Assembly (NCBI GenBank): GCA_965153355.1
Contig: OZ231126.1
Coordinates: 47,058,001-47,122,000 of the forward strand
DNA from: Flaccisagitta enflata
Lineage: Eukaryota; Chaetognatha; Sagittoidea; Aphragmophora
Direction of reading: 5' to 3'
Length of the DNA stretch: 64,000 bases
Part shown: piece by piece, positions 30,054-40,779 of the stretch
Numbering within the stretch: position 1 is the stretch's first letter
Layout: each line of letters starts with the position of its first letter
Position numbers and translations under genes: made by a program
The notes under the pieces: generated by a model
Told to the model about the DNA's origin: nothing
What the model saw: the letters and a program-made list of their open reading frames with translations, nothing else
Databases searched by the model: none

Positions 30054-33047
30054 CGACACCCACCCGCCTTGAATTATAGTCCGCGTCGGAATGATATTCC
30101 GTCGCGGACAAAAAGCTTAAAAACAACAGTCCTCGACTGAAATCTATTTGGTGTCCGACCCGGCTACTCAGTCTGACCCGGCTACTCAGTCTGACCCGGC
30201 TACTCAGTCTGACCCGGCTACTCAGTCTGACCCGGCTACTCAGTCTGACCCGGCTACTCAGTCTGACCCGGCTACTCAGTCTGACCCGGCTACTCAGTCT
30301 GACCCGGCTACTCAGTCTGACCCGGCTACTCAGTCTGATCCGGCTACTCAGTCTGACCCGGCTACTCAGTCTGACCCGGCTACTCAGTCTGACCCGGCTA
30401 CTCAGTCTGACCCGGCTACTCAGTCTGACCCGGCTACTCAGTCTGACCCGGCTACTCAGTCTGACCCGGCTACTCAGTCTGACCCGGCTACTCAGTCTGA
30501 CCCGGCTACTCAGTCTGACCCGGCTACTCAGTCTGACCCGGCTTCTCAGTCTGACCCGGCTTCTCAGTCTGACCCGGCTACTCAGTCTGACCCGGCTACT
30601 CAGTCTGACCCGGCTACTCAGTCTGACCCGGCTACTCAGTCTGACCCGGCTACTCAGTCTGACCCGGCTACTCAGTCTGACCCGGCTACTCAGTCTGACC
30701 CGGCTACTCAGTCTGACCCGGCTACTCAGTCTGACCCGGCTACTCAGTCTGACCCGGCTACCAATTGCATACCTTAAAGTCCATGATGGCATACCTTGAA
30801 GTTCATGGTGGCATACCTTGCAGCCTATGATGGCATACCTTGAAGCCCATGATGGCATTCCTTGAAGTCCATGAAAGCATACCTTATAATCCAACAAAAA
30901 AAAACAAAAAATTTTCAATTTTTCAAAAAAAAAAAATTTCCAAAAAAAAATTAAATTTTTTCTTAAAAGAAAAAAAATATTTAAAAAAAAAAAAGAAAAA
31001 ATATTTTCAAAAAAGAAAAAATTTTCAAAAATTTTTCAAAAATTTTTTTCAAAAAAAAAAATAAAAAAAAGTTCTTTTTTTTTTTAAATTTTGAAGTCCA
31101 AGAAATAATGTTACTAGATACATCATAAATACCCTTATATTTTCTTAACCAATACTCAGAATTTACTAAAATCTTGCAGGGGAGCTTTAATTGATGCAAT
31201 GAACCTTCACAACAAGTTTGAACAACATTGGTGAACCTTTACTACCATTCCCCTACGTAAATTGCACAAGTCTAGGAATTAATATTATTAGCAAAATACC
31301 CTTATATCTTCTAAACCAATACTCAGAATTATCTGAAATCTTGCAGGGGAGCTTTAATTGATGCAATAAACCATCACAACAAGTTTGAACAACATTGGTG
31401 AACCTTTATTACCCTTCCCCTATGTAAATTGCACTAGTCCAGGAATTAATATTACTACAAAAATAATAGGCAAAGGGTATTAAATATTTATGAATGTTGT
31501 TAAAAGTTGGTACACAGGTTAGTAACGCCCTTAAAATAATACTGACCAAGTTTCATCAACATCTGAGTTGTGGTTCTCAAGTTTTTAAGGGTTGACACAA
31601 ACGACGACGACTAACTACACGATCAAGGCTATGTTATAGTCCTCGACGTAAACTGATCGTCGAGGACAAAAACTTACACAGTGCAAAATGGCCAAAATGA
31701 CCAAAATGACTTTAAATAACTTAAAACAACTTAAAATGACGTAAAACGATGTAAAAAGCTAAGTATGACAAACCGACAGACGGACAGATCGGGTCATAGA
31801 GTAGCTTGCACGCGACTTAAAAGGTCTAACTGACCTACGAACTTACGGATGGGCAGACGGAGGAGATGTATTAAAGAATCTGAAATGGCCGAGTAGCTAG
31901 GCGAATACGTGCGCCTGATTGAGTGCTCGACGGACAGACATGATCTTTTAAAAGACGTGCTTTGTTGCACGAAAAAATCAAACAGACATCAAGAAAAGAA
32001 AAGACGATTTGTAAACGAAATACCTGCCGCCGTATGCAGAAGAGGATAATAATATTCCTTCATCTTGGCCATTTCGTTGATTTCCCGAGTTCGATTCCAA
32101 CCATCGGCCGACCTCGTTTCCCAATCGGCGACGACGGACTCGAAGGCACTCAACGCCGAAGACTCGCGACTCGCACACTCCTCGCTCTTCGAAGGCGCCG
32201 AAGACGTGGATGAAGAGAGGCTGCCGATGCAGGACGACAAAGCGCGAAGCAGAGGATGATGAGTCTCCACGTCGCATTTGTTCTCGCAAAAAGGTAAATG
32301 ACAAGTGGATGTAGATTCAGTCGGGGGACGAGGGGAAACGGAGCGGGATGACGAGGAGGATATCGCGATGACTTCGGGAACGGCGGCGGGGTTGGCGTCG
32401 AATGTCATCGACTTGGCGGCGCCGTCACTAGACGCTAATGAAGGAATGTCCGAAGTCATAGGCGTGGACGGTGGTGTCGAGACACTGCCTCTATTTGAGT
32501 TTAAAAGCGAGGAGAAGATGTTATAAGGAACTGGGGAGGCGGTCGAAGACTCCGATCGCGATCCGCCGGCGTCGGCGCTATCAATCGCGGAATCGGCCGT
32601 CGTCAATTGCAAGAGACGTCTCTTTCTCGGAGGTGGTTGATCCAACGCCTCCACTTCCTCTGCGGGAACCACTAGAGTCGGTTTTTGGTCGACGTAATGA
32701 CCGAACAACGGTTTTTGGTCGACAAAATTACTTACCAACTGTGGTTTTGGGTCGACGAAATCCCGCGATGAAGAGGAAGAGTCTTCAGAGGGGAGAGAGA
32801 GTCGATCACCAAACCCTCGAGTATCATTCGCATCCTCTTCCGGTGGATCGACGATGACGCAACTTTCATCGGGATCCTGAATGTCCGAAGTGTCTGAAAG
32901 TTCGATCGTTTCGAGTTCCAGGGTTTGTGCCCCAGTCATAGGAGTCATGGTAACGGGCGTCACATTCCCGTCGCATGAAACGGACGCGATAGAATTAGTT
33001 TGGGCAAAATCCGGCACCGGCGCCGATGTTGGCGTCGATTCCATGCT
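24258..33047 (-). CDS. Ankyrin-repeat / coiled-coil protein, 760 aa
   Basis: Seven coding exons on the - strand: 33047-32024 (ATG 33044), 27610-27466, 27332-27131, 26756-26396, 26091-25918, 24986-24815, 24465-24258 (TAA). Phases 1, 2, 0, 1, 1, 2 match at every junction and total 761 codons. Residues 1-330 are Ser/Pro/Asp-rich and disordered, with three FVDQKP/YVDQKP motifs and a basic PPRKRR. Ankyrin-type helices start across junction 1 (PLLHTAAVSGCVSLVRWML) and continue through exon 4 (GNTCVHELSRLGDCLPIL, GKTALDVAADAGAIRVV). The last two exons form a charged coiled coil. The family is not recognised; a scaffold or adaptor role is inference. The 4.4-kb first intron is filled with end-to-end repeats. 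Exon 1 is duplicated at 9661-10678. The acceptor lies 3 nt before the ATG and I found no upstream 5' UTR exon. Confidence 0.87.
25502..25850 (+). repeat. Family B / dispersed repeat, pair of 4213-4412
   Basis: Begins GTGCGACAGAGCACC, (GGTC)n at 25545-25570, then GCGAAATTTGAGATGACGCG, C-rich sequence and GTATCCGGCCTCG. Lies in the intron between ankyrin-gene exons 5 and 6. Confidence 0.65.
27699..27779 (+). repeat. Truncated family A element
   Basis: AACAAGGCCAACACCTTACA, GTCGCGTGCGGTTGTT, then ends ...GAGACTAAAAAT, abutting the next element directly. The same start is at 62414. Confidence 0.7.
27779..29080 (-). repeat. Family D hairpin-ended element, copy 2
   Basis: Reverse orientation of 16523-17802: CTGAACAGTATCTGGGTCCG at the left, tandem units with TTCAACCAAATTGGTTGAAA, then (GAC)n and the terminal hairpin 29046-29076 with AAAAA. 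Confidence 0.87.
29080..30114 (-). repeat. Family D hairpin-ended element, copy 3
   Basis: Starts with the same CTGATCAGTATCTGGGTCCG immediately after the A5 of copy 2, has fewer internal units, and ends in the hairpin 30079-30109 plus AAAAA. Confidence 0.87.
30115..31672 (+). repeat. Modular hairpin-ended element (18-bp minisatellite module)
   Basis: Starts GCTTAAAAACAACAGTCCTC, then the 18-bp minisatellite, CCATGATGGCATACCTTGAA repeats (30765-30890), an A-rich tract (30890-31090), two 175-bp units (31140-31470; landmark TTGCAGGGGAGCTTTAATTG) and the end hairpin GTCCTCGACG...CGTCGAGGAC (31639-31667) plus AAAAA. Same module order as 5799-6845 in reverse. Confidence 0.8.
30155..30762 (+). repeat. 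18-bp minisatellite, about 34 near-identical copies
   Basis: Unit GACCCGGCTACTCAGTCT. Variants are few (one GATCCG, two adjacent GGCTTCTC). Open in several frames because 18 is divisible by 3; the frames encode only hexapeptide repeats. Confidence 0.97.
31673..31821 (+). repeat. Family A element
   Basis: Follows the previous A5 directly. AACTTAAAATGACGTAAAA middle, CCGACAGACGGACAGA core, and end GTAGCTTGCACGCGACTTAAAA. Similar to 62470-62600. Confidence 0.75.
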
Positions 33048-33333
33048 CTGTGAAAAAGATGTGGAATCATAAATCACCGAGTACAGAGTGTCGTGATCAC
33101 TGCGATGTAAAAACTGAATGTGACCATTGTGTAAAATATCTAAGGCCAAAGAACATAAGCTCAAGTGTAAAAATTAAGCTTGGACGGATTGTTTGCGTGC
33201 TTAACATGACTGGACGGAAGACACTAATGTGAGGCTAGAAAACTAATGAGTCAAGATTGTGTCAGTAAAAGACATCGCCGCGGCTCCGATTTCGTTTGGC
33301 GAGGCGCCACCATCCAAACTAATGGCGAAGGTT

Positions 33334-36300
33334 TTAACCAAAAAAGTCATCATCGTCGCTGCTCTTGGGATGGTTCCGCTGACGTCTGGCGCCGTCATTC
33401 GAGGACGCGTCATCCAAATCCGAGTCACTTCCGGCGCCACGAAGAACGGAGGGTCGACCACCCGGTTTGGCGCCCACCGAAAACATGTTAAAATTCGTGG
33501 AAGGCTTTTTCGGTTGGTACGTTTTCGTTTGACGTGCAACCGGCTGTTGTTGCTGTTGTTGTTGTTGATGTTTCGATGGAGGATTGGAGATCGATGCCTT
33601 TGAGGCGGACCTCGATGGGGAGCCACTGACGGACTGAGATTTACTCTCGTTAGGTGAGCGTGGCGAAGGAGTGGGTTTCAGCGGGGGGGACATCGAGGAT
33701 TCCTCTGTTTGGATTATGATGTGCCGGTGTGAGTGAGTGTAAGAGAAGGAAAGGCGAAGGAGGAAGAGATAGAAGGGAAGAGACAGAAAAGATGAGGCAA
33801 AGTAAAGGAGATAGCAAAAAGGAGATAGCAAAAAGAACGAAAAGGAGGAAAGAAAGAAAAGGAGAAAAAGAAAAGGAGAAAAGAAAGAAAAGGAGAAAAG
33901 AAAGATAGGAGAAAAGAAAGAAAAGGAGAAAAGAAAGAAAAGGTGAAAAAAAAGAGGAGAAAAGAAAGAAGAGGGAAAATGGAAAAGGAGGAAAAATAGA
34001 AAAGGAGAAAAGAAATGGAGAAAAGAATGAAATGGAGGAAAGAAAGAAATAAAGGGAAGATGGAAAAGGAGGAAAGAAAGAAATGGAGGAAATGGAGGAA
34101 AGAAAGAAATGGAGGAAAGAAAGAAATGGAGGAAAGAAAGAAATGGAGGAAAGAAAGAAATGGAGGAAAGAAAGAAATGGAGGAAAGAAAGAAATGGAGG
34201 AAAGAAAGAAATGGAGGAAAGAAAGAAATGGAGGAAAGAAAGAAATGGAGGAAACAAAGAAATGGAGGAAAGAAAGAAATGGAGGAAAGAAAGAAATGGA
34301 GGAAAGAAAGAAATGGAGGAAAGAAAGAAAGGAAAAGGAAGAAAAGGAGGAGGAAAGAAAGAAATGGAGGAAAGAAAGAAATGGAGGAAAGAAATGGAGG
34401 AAAGAAAGAAATGGAAAAAATGGAGGAAAGAAAGAAATGGAAAAGAAAGGAGGAAAGAAAGAAAAGGAGGAAAGAAAGAAATAGAGGACAGGAAGAAAAA
34501 GAGGACAGGAAGAAAAGGAGGACAGGAAGAAAAGGAGGACAGGAAGAAAAGGAGGACAGAACGAAAAGAAGGAAAGAAAGAAAAAAAGAAAAATGAAAAA
34601 AAGGAGTGAAAACAGAAAAGCAAGAGATGAAAGAAAAGAACGAGAAGAAAGAAAATATACAGTAGAGAAGGAAAGATAGACGGGGGTAGAGAGGGACAGG
34701 TTAATAATATTACAATGGATTTACAGAATATTTTTTTTTTTTTCCTCAAAAGAAAAGAGGGCCAAGACAGCTGTCACCATTCCACTTACTTTTGGCTTTG
34801 CTCCCCAAGACGGCTTTTTGAATGGCATTTTCCAACTCGTCCTCGGACGAAGAGTCGAGAGCCTTGTTAGTATTGACCGCTCTGGAGGTCGACGACTCGC
34901 TCTTCATCGTGCTCATCATTTTCTGATAAGCCAAGTTGGCGTCTTCCTTTTCTTTGGCGTCGCTTTTCGCCTCGCGTTCGAAAATGTCGTCATCCTCGTC
35001 GTCTTCTTCGCTGCGTTGGCGACCGACTCGACTCGTGAATTCCCCTTTTTGATCCCGCGTCTGCTGTTTCTTTGGATTCTGGGAAGTGGCCGCAGTCGCC
35101 GCCGCCGCCGCTGCGGGAGAGCCTTTCTTTTTCTTCAATCCCATGGCTGGTGGTGCGTCGTTTCCAGTTCGTGAGTTGCTCAAATATTGACCCTCGTCGT
35201 TTCCGGTCTCGGCGTTGGTTGAACGATGAGGAGACATTTCCGGTAGAGACGTAGAATCCACGGATCCCAGGCTAGAATCGAGCATATCGAGCGTCCCCGC
35301 CAGATCACCGGCTGTCGTCGGCTTCATAGATGAATCGGGAGGCGCAGGCGGTAGTTGGGAACGTCGAGGCGATTGCTCCTCGCGTTGGGAATTCCGATCC
35401 TCTTCCTCCAAGTCCTCGTCGTCGTCATCATCGTCTTCATCGTTGGCGCTAGGAATACTGATAATCCCTCGTCTTTTCTCTTTGGAAGAATCCTTTTCCA
35501 CTTCAGTCTTGACGGGCGTGTGCTCAGGTCGCGAGTGTGAGCTTGTAGTCACTTCGCGATTTCCTTTGGGTGCATCGACTTGCTCACCCTGCGATGACCG
35601 TCTTTCTTGATACCGCACTCCACCCGAGACAGTTTTCCCGCCGTCGGAAAAGTTGAAAGAATCGATGTCTTCTCTTTCTAACGTTTTTTTATAATCGTCA
35701 ACAAGGTTTCTTTTCTCGCTGGTGGAATTCTGTTGCTCGATCGGGCTGAGTGAGCGTTGGCGAGACATACTTTCATCAAGTGAACCGATGTTCCCATGAG
35801 GACTAAAACTCGGTTTTACAACCTGATGCTGATGAACTGCATATTCAGGCGACGACGACCGATACTGGAGTTGCTGATCAGATGCCACTGGTTGTTGCTG
35901 TATTTTTGTTTTCGGAGGCTCAGATGGCTGTTGCATCTGCTGCGAAGTAGGGCCAGTAATTTGGTTCATTTGTTGGTCAAGTGGAAGAGAACCTTGAATT
36001 ATCTGTTGCTCAGATATCGCCGAAGGATGTAGTATTTGCTGTTCGTTCACTGCGAAGATTGGCTGCGAAACAGACGCCTGCACTTGTGGCAATTGACTTC
36101 CAGGGTTTTGAAGCTGGCTAGCCGCGATCTGATAAGCTTGATGTTGGAGAGAAACATTCACGCCGCCCCCTTGAGGATTACGATGGTCGGAGGGAAAATG
36201 TGTGGGGTGACCCACTAAGCCAGGAGTCATTTGAATTAAGGGGGCTGTTAAGAAATTTGGGGGTTGCGCCGAACAGGCAGAAACGGAATTTGGGGCTTGA

Positions 36301-37237
36301 CTGCTGAGAATGAATGGTGATGGATGTAGAGAGTAAGGGCCAGCCATTGATAGCGTGGTTGGTTGCGCAGGCCAAGTCTGTTTCGGCTGTTGGACATAGT
36401 GGCCCGATGATTGTGTCAAAATTGAAGGGCCAGATGGATATGATTGTCCACTCATTGCGAGAGCAGATTGCGGAGGCATCATTTGTTGCGGAAAATCCCC
36501 GGAGGAACGTGCCAGTAACGTCTGGAAAGTGGCAAAATGGAACTTAGGTTAAATTTTCCAAAAACAAATATACAAACCAAGAAAAGTATCGATATGTTGC
36601 TAACCTCATTTTTCCTTTTCTCCTCTTCCGCCTGTTTTTCTTCCTTCATCTTTCGATAAGAGGACAGTTGCTCTAACCAGCCAGGAAGTTCTCTCTCCAC
36701 CATCTTCTCATACTCGTCTTTGAGGGCCTTGAATCTATCGCTACGTTGACTCATCCACCGCATTCGAGTTTCAGCCCGCGCCAAATCTTCCCTGGAATAG
36801 GTGAAGGTGAGAATTATGTTAGCAAAATTTGGAAAAACAATATGATATTAAAAAAATTTGGATAAGGGTCGAGGAAAACAGATTAAGAATTAATACATCA
36901 GGCCATACAACAGCACAGAAAGAACGCGCTCCTTCAATGATTTGGTTTCAACCCTTTGCTGATGATTGAACCTTTTTAGCGTGAACACCCGCCTCAATAC
37001 TCACTTGATTTTCTCATTTCTAATCGCGGCTCTCCTTTCATCTTCGCAAATCTTCCTATAGTATTGTTCCAACCGTTGGCTCTTTTGTTTCGCCATCTTT
37101 AAATCAAGTCTGGCGACGCTGGTGTTCAACTGCCGGTCCAGAGCCATTCTGCGGGCCTCGAGATCGTGTTGCAGTCTTTGAACACTGGCGACCTTTTCCA
37201 AAAACGATATGGAATCGTTAGGCCGGTCGGTCGCCAT
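33334..37237 (-). CDS. KIZ: Kizuna homologue (centrosomal protein), 840 aa
   Basis: Four exons on the - strand: 37237-37005, 36791-36605, 36521-34790, 33704-33334. Phases 2, 0, 1 match and give 841 codons with the stop. Human Kizuna is a PLK1 substrate that stabilises pericentriolar material at spindle poles; the role here is by homology. Visible support: an N-terminal coiled coil (residues about 10-135) whose YYRKICEDERRAAIRNEKIK segment and following SDRFKALKDEYEKM match the start of vertebrate Kizuna, and a conserved acidic C-terminus (SDSDLDDAS, then RNHPKSSDDDDFFG). Between lie a Gln/Pro-rich stretch (residues 145-360), charged disordered sequence and poly-Gln in exon 4. It is longer than the human protein (about 670 aa). 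The last intron is 1.1 kb of pyrimidine-rich repeat. The start is 149 bp after the TIMMDC1 stop. A duplicate of the 3' end lies at 7534-9374. Confidence 0.87.
33720..34720 (-). repeat. Pyrimidine-rich repeat of KIZ intron 3
   Basis: On the + strand it reads (GGAGGAAAGAAAGAAAT)n and related A/G units, so it is C/T-rich in the gene's sense. Long Lys/Glu/Arg and Phe/Ser frames are by-products. Confidence 0.95.
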
Positions 37238-37386
37238 GTCAATGCCCGACAGTTTTATGTTTTATGTCTCTCACCTCCTAGCTTGTCTGTCTGCATAATA
37301 AAAACTGCTATAACATAGCAACAAAAGGTGAACAATTCTCGATCCATCAGTTCCATCAAGGAAATTCAAATAAAACGACAAGTTAT

Positions 37387-38496
37387 TCATTTATGCTGGC
37401 CTCCGTACGGATCGGCGTTGTAAAGTTCAAACTGTTTCGGCGGCGCCGGCAACATTTGTTTGTCATACATATGGTGCATAACGTCTTGTACATGACGATG
37501 ATAGTTGATTTCCTTGAGCGTAGCGACACCGGCGTAGCGTTTAAGCCAAAAGGCGGGAGCGGCGAAAATGACGCCCATCACACCGCCGACAAGGCCGCCG
37601 ATGAGGCAAGCGCGAGGCCCTAACATGATGCGATTATTAAACCCGGCAAAGGCGGCGCCGGTTACCCAATGCCACCATTTCTCCTCCCCATCGACGACGT
37701 CCAGAGCGATGGCGACGCCTGACGTCACCATCATAAACCCAGTCAGCGGCAACGCGTAATTGAAACCGTTTTTGACGCCCGTGAAGAATAAATAATCGGT
37801 TCTTTTGCGGTTGGCCCCCATCGGCGACGTGTATTTCGTCGCGAGATTGAGCTGCAAGAATTTTGTGCGGGCGGCTTTTTGACCCTTTTTCCATCCGACG
37901 AAGAGTCCAACGGCGAAAGCGGTACACGTAAAGTCGTAAAATATGCGTAATTCCGTAGGAAATACCCCCGTCATGGGATTCCGGGTGACGGCGGCGCGAA
38001 GACGCTCCCGCGGCGTTTCATCCTCCTGACGTCGACGAGCTTCTTCCAGTATGAACTGATAGAGATCAGTGTCCAACGTCTCGTCGTAGGGACCTTTGGG
38101 TACTGGAGTCTCCAATTCCGTCGCCGAGGGCGTCTTGATCAACGCGGAGGAATCGTCGTCGGCGGTGGCGGCCTCTTCCGGCGAAGGATCACCGCCGCCG
38201 AAGTTAATTCGGAACAATCGTTTGACTTTTTCCGACAAAAAACTCGCCGTCGCTCCCAAATTGTGGAAGGTGTCCTCCGCATGGCGACTCACGATAGTCT
38301 CTGGTTGGGATGATAATGACGCGACGTCCGCGGGAGAAGTGACGGCATTTGGAGAGTCATCCGACACGCGGGAAAGGTTGCCGATTGATTGAGAATTGGA
38401 TCGATCGCCGGAGCAGTCTAGGGCTGAAGTTTGGTCATCATGGGGGTGATTATGCGATGAGGCTTTTACTACGGACCACAAGTGAGTTAGTGGCAT
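37387..38496 (-). CDS. TIMMDC1: TIMMDC1-like complex I assembly factor, 369 aa, single exon
   Basis: An intact, intronless frame with ATG at 38496. TIMMDC1 is a multipass inner-mitochondrial-membrane protein of the Tim17/Tim22/Tim23 fold needed for assembly of respiratory complex I (human protein about 285 aa). Residues 1-135 are Ser/Asp-rich and unlike the family. From residue 155 the conserved part begins (TPRERLRAAVTRNPMTGVFP). Hydrophobic, Gly-rich segments lie at about 184-200, 245-266, 275-295 and 297-317, with conserved NNRIMLGPRACLIGGLVGG and a basic KKGQKAARTKFLQ loop. The extended N-terminus is odd and may include a mitochondrial presequence. Same strand as KIZ, 149 bp upstream of it. 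Confidence 0.93.
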   Translation of the reverse strand: MPLTHLWSVVKASSHNHPHDDQTSALDCSGDRSNSQSIGNLSRVSDDSPNAVTSPADVASLSSQPETIVSRHAEDTFHNLGATASFLSEKVKRLFRINFGGGDPSPEEAATADDDSSALIKTPSATELETPVPKGPYDETLDTDLYQFILEEARRRQEDETPRERLRAAVTRNPMTGVFPTELRIFYDFTCTAFAVGLFVGWKKGQKAARTKFLQLNLATKYTSPMGANRKRTDYLFFTGVKNGFNYALPLTGFMMVTSGVAIALDVVDGEEKWWHWVTGAAFAGFNNRIMLGPRACLIGGLVGGVMGVIFAAPAFWLKRYAGVATLKEINYHRHVQDVMHHMYDKQMLPAPPKQFELYNADPYGGQHK

Positions 38497-39266
38497 CGTG
38501 CCATATTCAAAAGAAGTTTTTTTATCAGCCTGAATGTTAACTTATTTCGAAAGCCTCACGCCTGATCTGCGGGTGGACAAAGGGGAAAAACAAAAACGTG
38601 AAAAGGGGAAATTTTTTTCAAATTAAAACGAAAAACGGCGATGAGGATTGAAGTAACTTAATATTAAGATTCGACGTGTTAGCTAGTTTTTTTTTTTGTA
38701 GAGGATATGATCAAAGCGACGTGTACTAATGTACTAAATAAGATGTATATACGAAAGTAAAGACGGAAATCGAATATAGACACGACGGACTATAATCCAT
38801 ACGGTTGATATAACGATTGAACACGAAAAAAATTAGAAATTTCTAAGCCTAAAACAGATGGAATATGATAAGAAAATTCATTTATAAAGTGCTTTTTTTA
38901 TAAACATGCGATTTCTTGCTCGCCAAGTCTTGACGTAAGACTGATATTTTGCACTCGGAGGAAATATTTTTCTTCTACCTACGAAATTGCACACATGTTG
39001 ACAATTGTCTTATGGTAGTCATATGGGTATATGGGTTGTCGATATCTATAAACCCTTTTGAATCGTGTGAACCGATTGGCAAAACATGATGAATCGATTA
39101 TGAAAGAAGAAAATTGTTTTCCAATGATCGTTAGGATTCTATGGGGACTTGCAAGCATGTATACTTATTTGTCTTAGTAATACATTTCCTATTAGCCAGT
39201 TAATTTTGCCAATTCGGCATGAGGACCCTGTCCCTCATAACGATGCGAGGCCACAACGGTCCCAAG
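38497..39266. other. Intergenic, nothing recognised
   Basis: AT-rich. A CATTCAG acceptor-like site lies about 35 nt upstream of the TIMMDC1 ATG on the - strand. No exon, RNA gene or repeat identified. Confidence 0.5.
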
Positions 39267-40494
39267 TTACTGCGCGAGAGAGTTGTTGCCTCCAACGCCG
39301 CGCTCGCAAACGTTGCCGGACATTCTTTTAACTTCTTCCATGTATTTGCTCCAAGCGTCGTCTTTTCCGTCTTTCGGTTTCTCCTGTTACAGAGCAGAAA
39401 TTCAATTTGATGAAAATGAGGTAATATTCATTAATTCGACAAATCCAATATCGCACAAAAGTTTCAATTCCATTAATCAGTAATCATTATGCAATGCCGA
39501 ACCTCTGGTCTTTTTGGTTTTATAACCATTCCCGTCTTCAAAGCTTTTCCACCCACGCGTTTATTCGGCTAAAAATGCAAAGTAAATTTGAAGAAATCCA
39601 CATGAGAACACTCAAACAAGCTTCCAATTTCCATGAACAACGAAGTTAAATCAAAGCAACGGAATGTTTTTACTCACCCCACTTTGCAATGGAGTCCCTT
39701 GCTTCGACTGCTCCTTCTGTTTGTGAAAGGATAAGAATACAAATGTATTAAGATAACCACACAGCAACTGATAATTGAAAGTGCTCTCCTTTTTTCAAAA
39801 TTCCTTCGGGATCATAGTCAAAATTCATCTTGAAGATATGACAAAAAGGTAAGTTCGGCGATTTTACAAAGAAATAAAAGAGAAAGGTAAGTTTTGCAAA
39901 CTTCGACGCTTATTTTGAGCACCTTCTAGTTGGAATATTGAAAAAAGGAAAGCACTTTCAATTAACAGTTTTTTCTGCAGATTTCAAATCTGCCGTCAAA
40001 ACAGATATTCAAGCACTTTGAAATTTTTGGTTCCCCATAGAGGTAGGTTGTACCAAGGGTGAGACGCGGAAAGCTTAAAGTAGGATTTGTGTAGCAAAAC
40101 TGATCTTAACAGGAGCTCAAGACAACCCCACAGCATAAAGTGCATGTGGAATGCCAAATTTTTCACTTTTTGTCATTTAGGTACAAGCTAAGCAACACTG
40201 ATTTGATAACTCAGCAATCACTAACTACAATATGTAAATGATTTATACCTTTCGTTGTTCGATAACCCCTTGGGCGAATTCAGCAAAGCTTCCATCGTTG
40301 GCAAATCCAACGGCCGCAGCAGGATCAATATCATCCCGGGTAAAGTCCTAATAAGCAACAAGAAATGGTCAAATGGATCAAATTATTTTCACGGTGTGAC
40401 CCAACCGAGGCCTCTTTGTCAGCTTCAAAACCAAATCCAACAAAGGCATCCTTCTCTCCTCCTTTTCCTCCACTGTCTCCATCCCCCTCTTCCT
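39267..40494 (-). CDS. TRIR: TRIR homologue (telomerase RNA component-interacting RNase), 5' end unresolved
   Basis: Exons on the - strand: about 40492-40406, 40347-40249, 39716-39678, 39568-39503 and 39383-39267 (TAA), all phase 0 at their junctions. Diagnostic family blocks in order: FANDGSFAEFAQ (exon 2), GGKALKTG (exon 4) and DDAWSKYMEEVKRM (exon 5). These correspond to FANDGSF, LALKTG and DAWAKYMAEVKKY of human TRIR (C19orf43), reported as an exoribonuclease interacting with telomerase RNA. The first exon (KDAFVGFGFEADKEAS) has no in-frame ATG before a stop, so it needs an upstream exon. That could be its own 5' exon or exon 41644-42586 of the zinc-finger gene, whose donor is also phase 0. 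Two donors are GTT-type (40405, 39502), weaker than their neighbours. Confidence 0.83.
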
Positions 40495-40498
40495 CTAC

Positions 40499-40772
40499 TT
40501 ATTGTCCTTCCTCCACTTTCTCTCTCCCCCTCTTCCTCCACTTTCTCTCTCCCCCTCTTCCTCCACTTTCTCTCTCCCCCTCTTCCTCCACTTTCTCCCC
40601 CTCTTCCTCCACTTTCTCTCTCCCCTCTTCCTCCACTTTCTCTCTCTCCCCTCTTACTCCACTTTCTCTCTCTCCCCCTCTTCCTCCACTTTCTTTCACT
40701 CCCCTCTTCCTCCACTTTCTCTCTCTCCCCCTCTTCCTCCACTTTCTCTCTCTCCCCTATTCTTCCTTTTTC
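40499..40772. repeat. 23-bp minisatellite (CTCTCCCCCTCTTCCTCCAC...)
   Basis: About twelve tandem copies of a roughly 23-bp unit with one-base length variants. Related CTCTTCC arrays lie at 41300-41450. Confidence 0.93.
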
Positions 40773-40779
40773 TCTAGCC

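Noticed and set aside
30155-30762. CRISPR-like regular repeat array
   Set aside because: Units are contiguous with no spacers and the genome is eukaryotic; it is a minisatellite.
30148-30777. 209-residue hexapeptide-repeat ORF and its 357-residue antisense partner
   Set aside because: Created by the 18-bp minisatellite within a repeat element; no signal, start or conserved domain.
34015-34609. Lys/Glu-rich ORFs antisense to KIZ intron 3
   Set aside because: Translation of a purine-rich repeat inside an intron.
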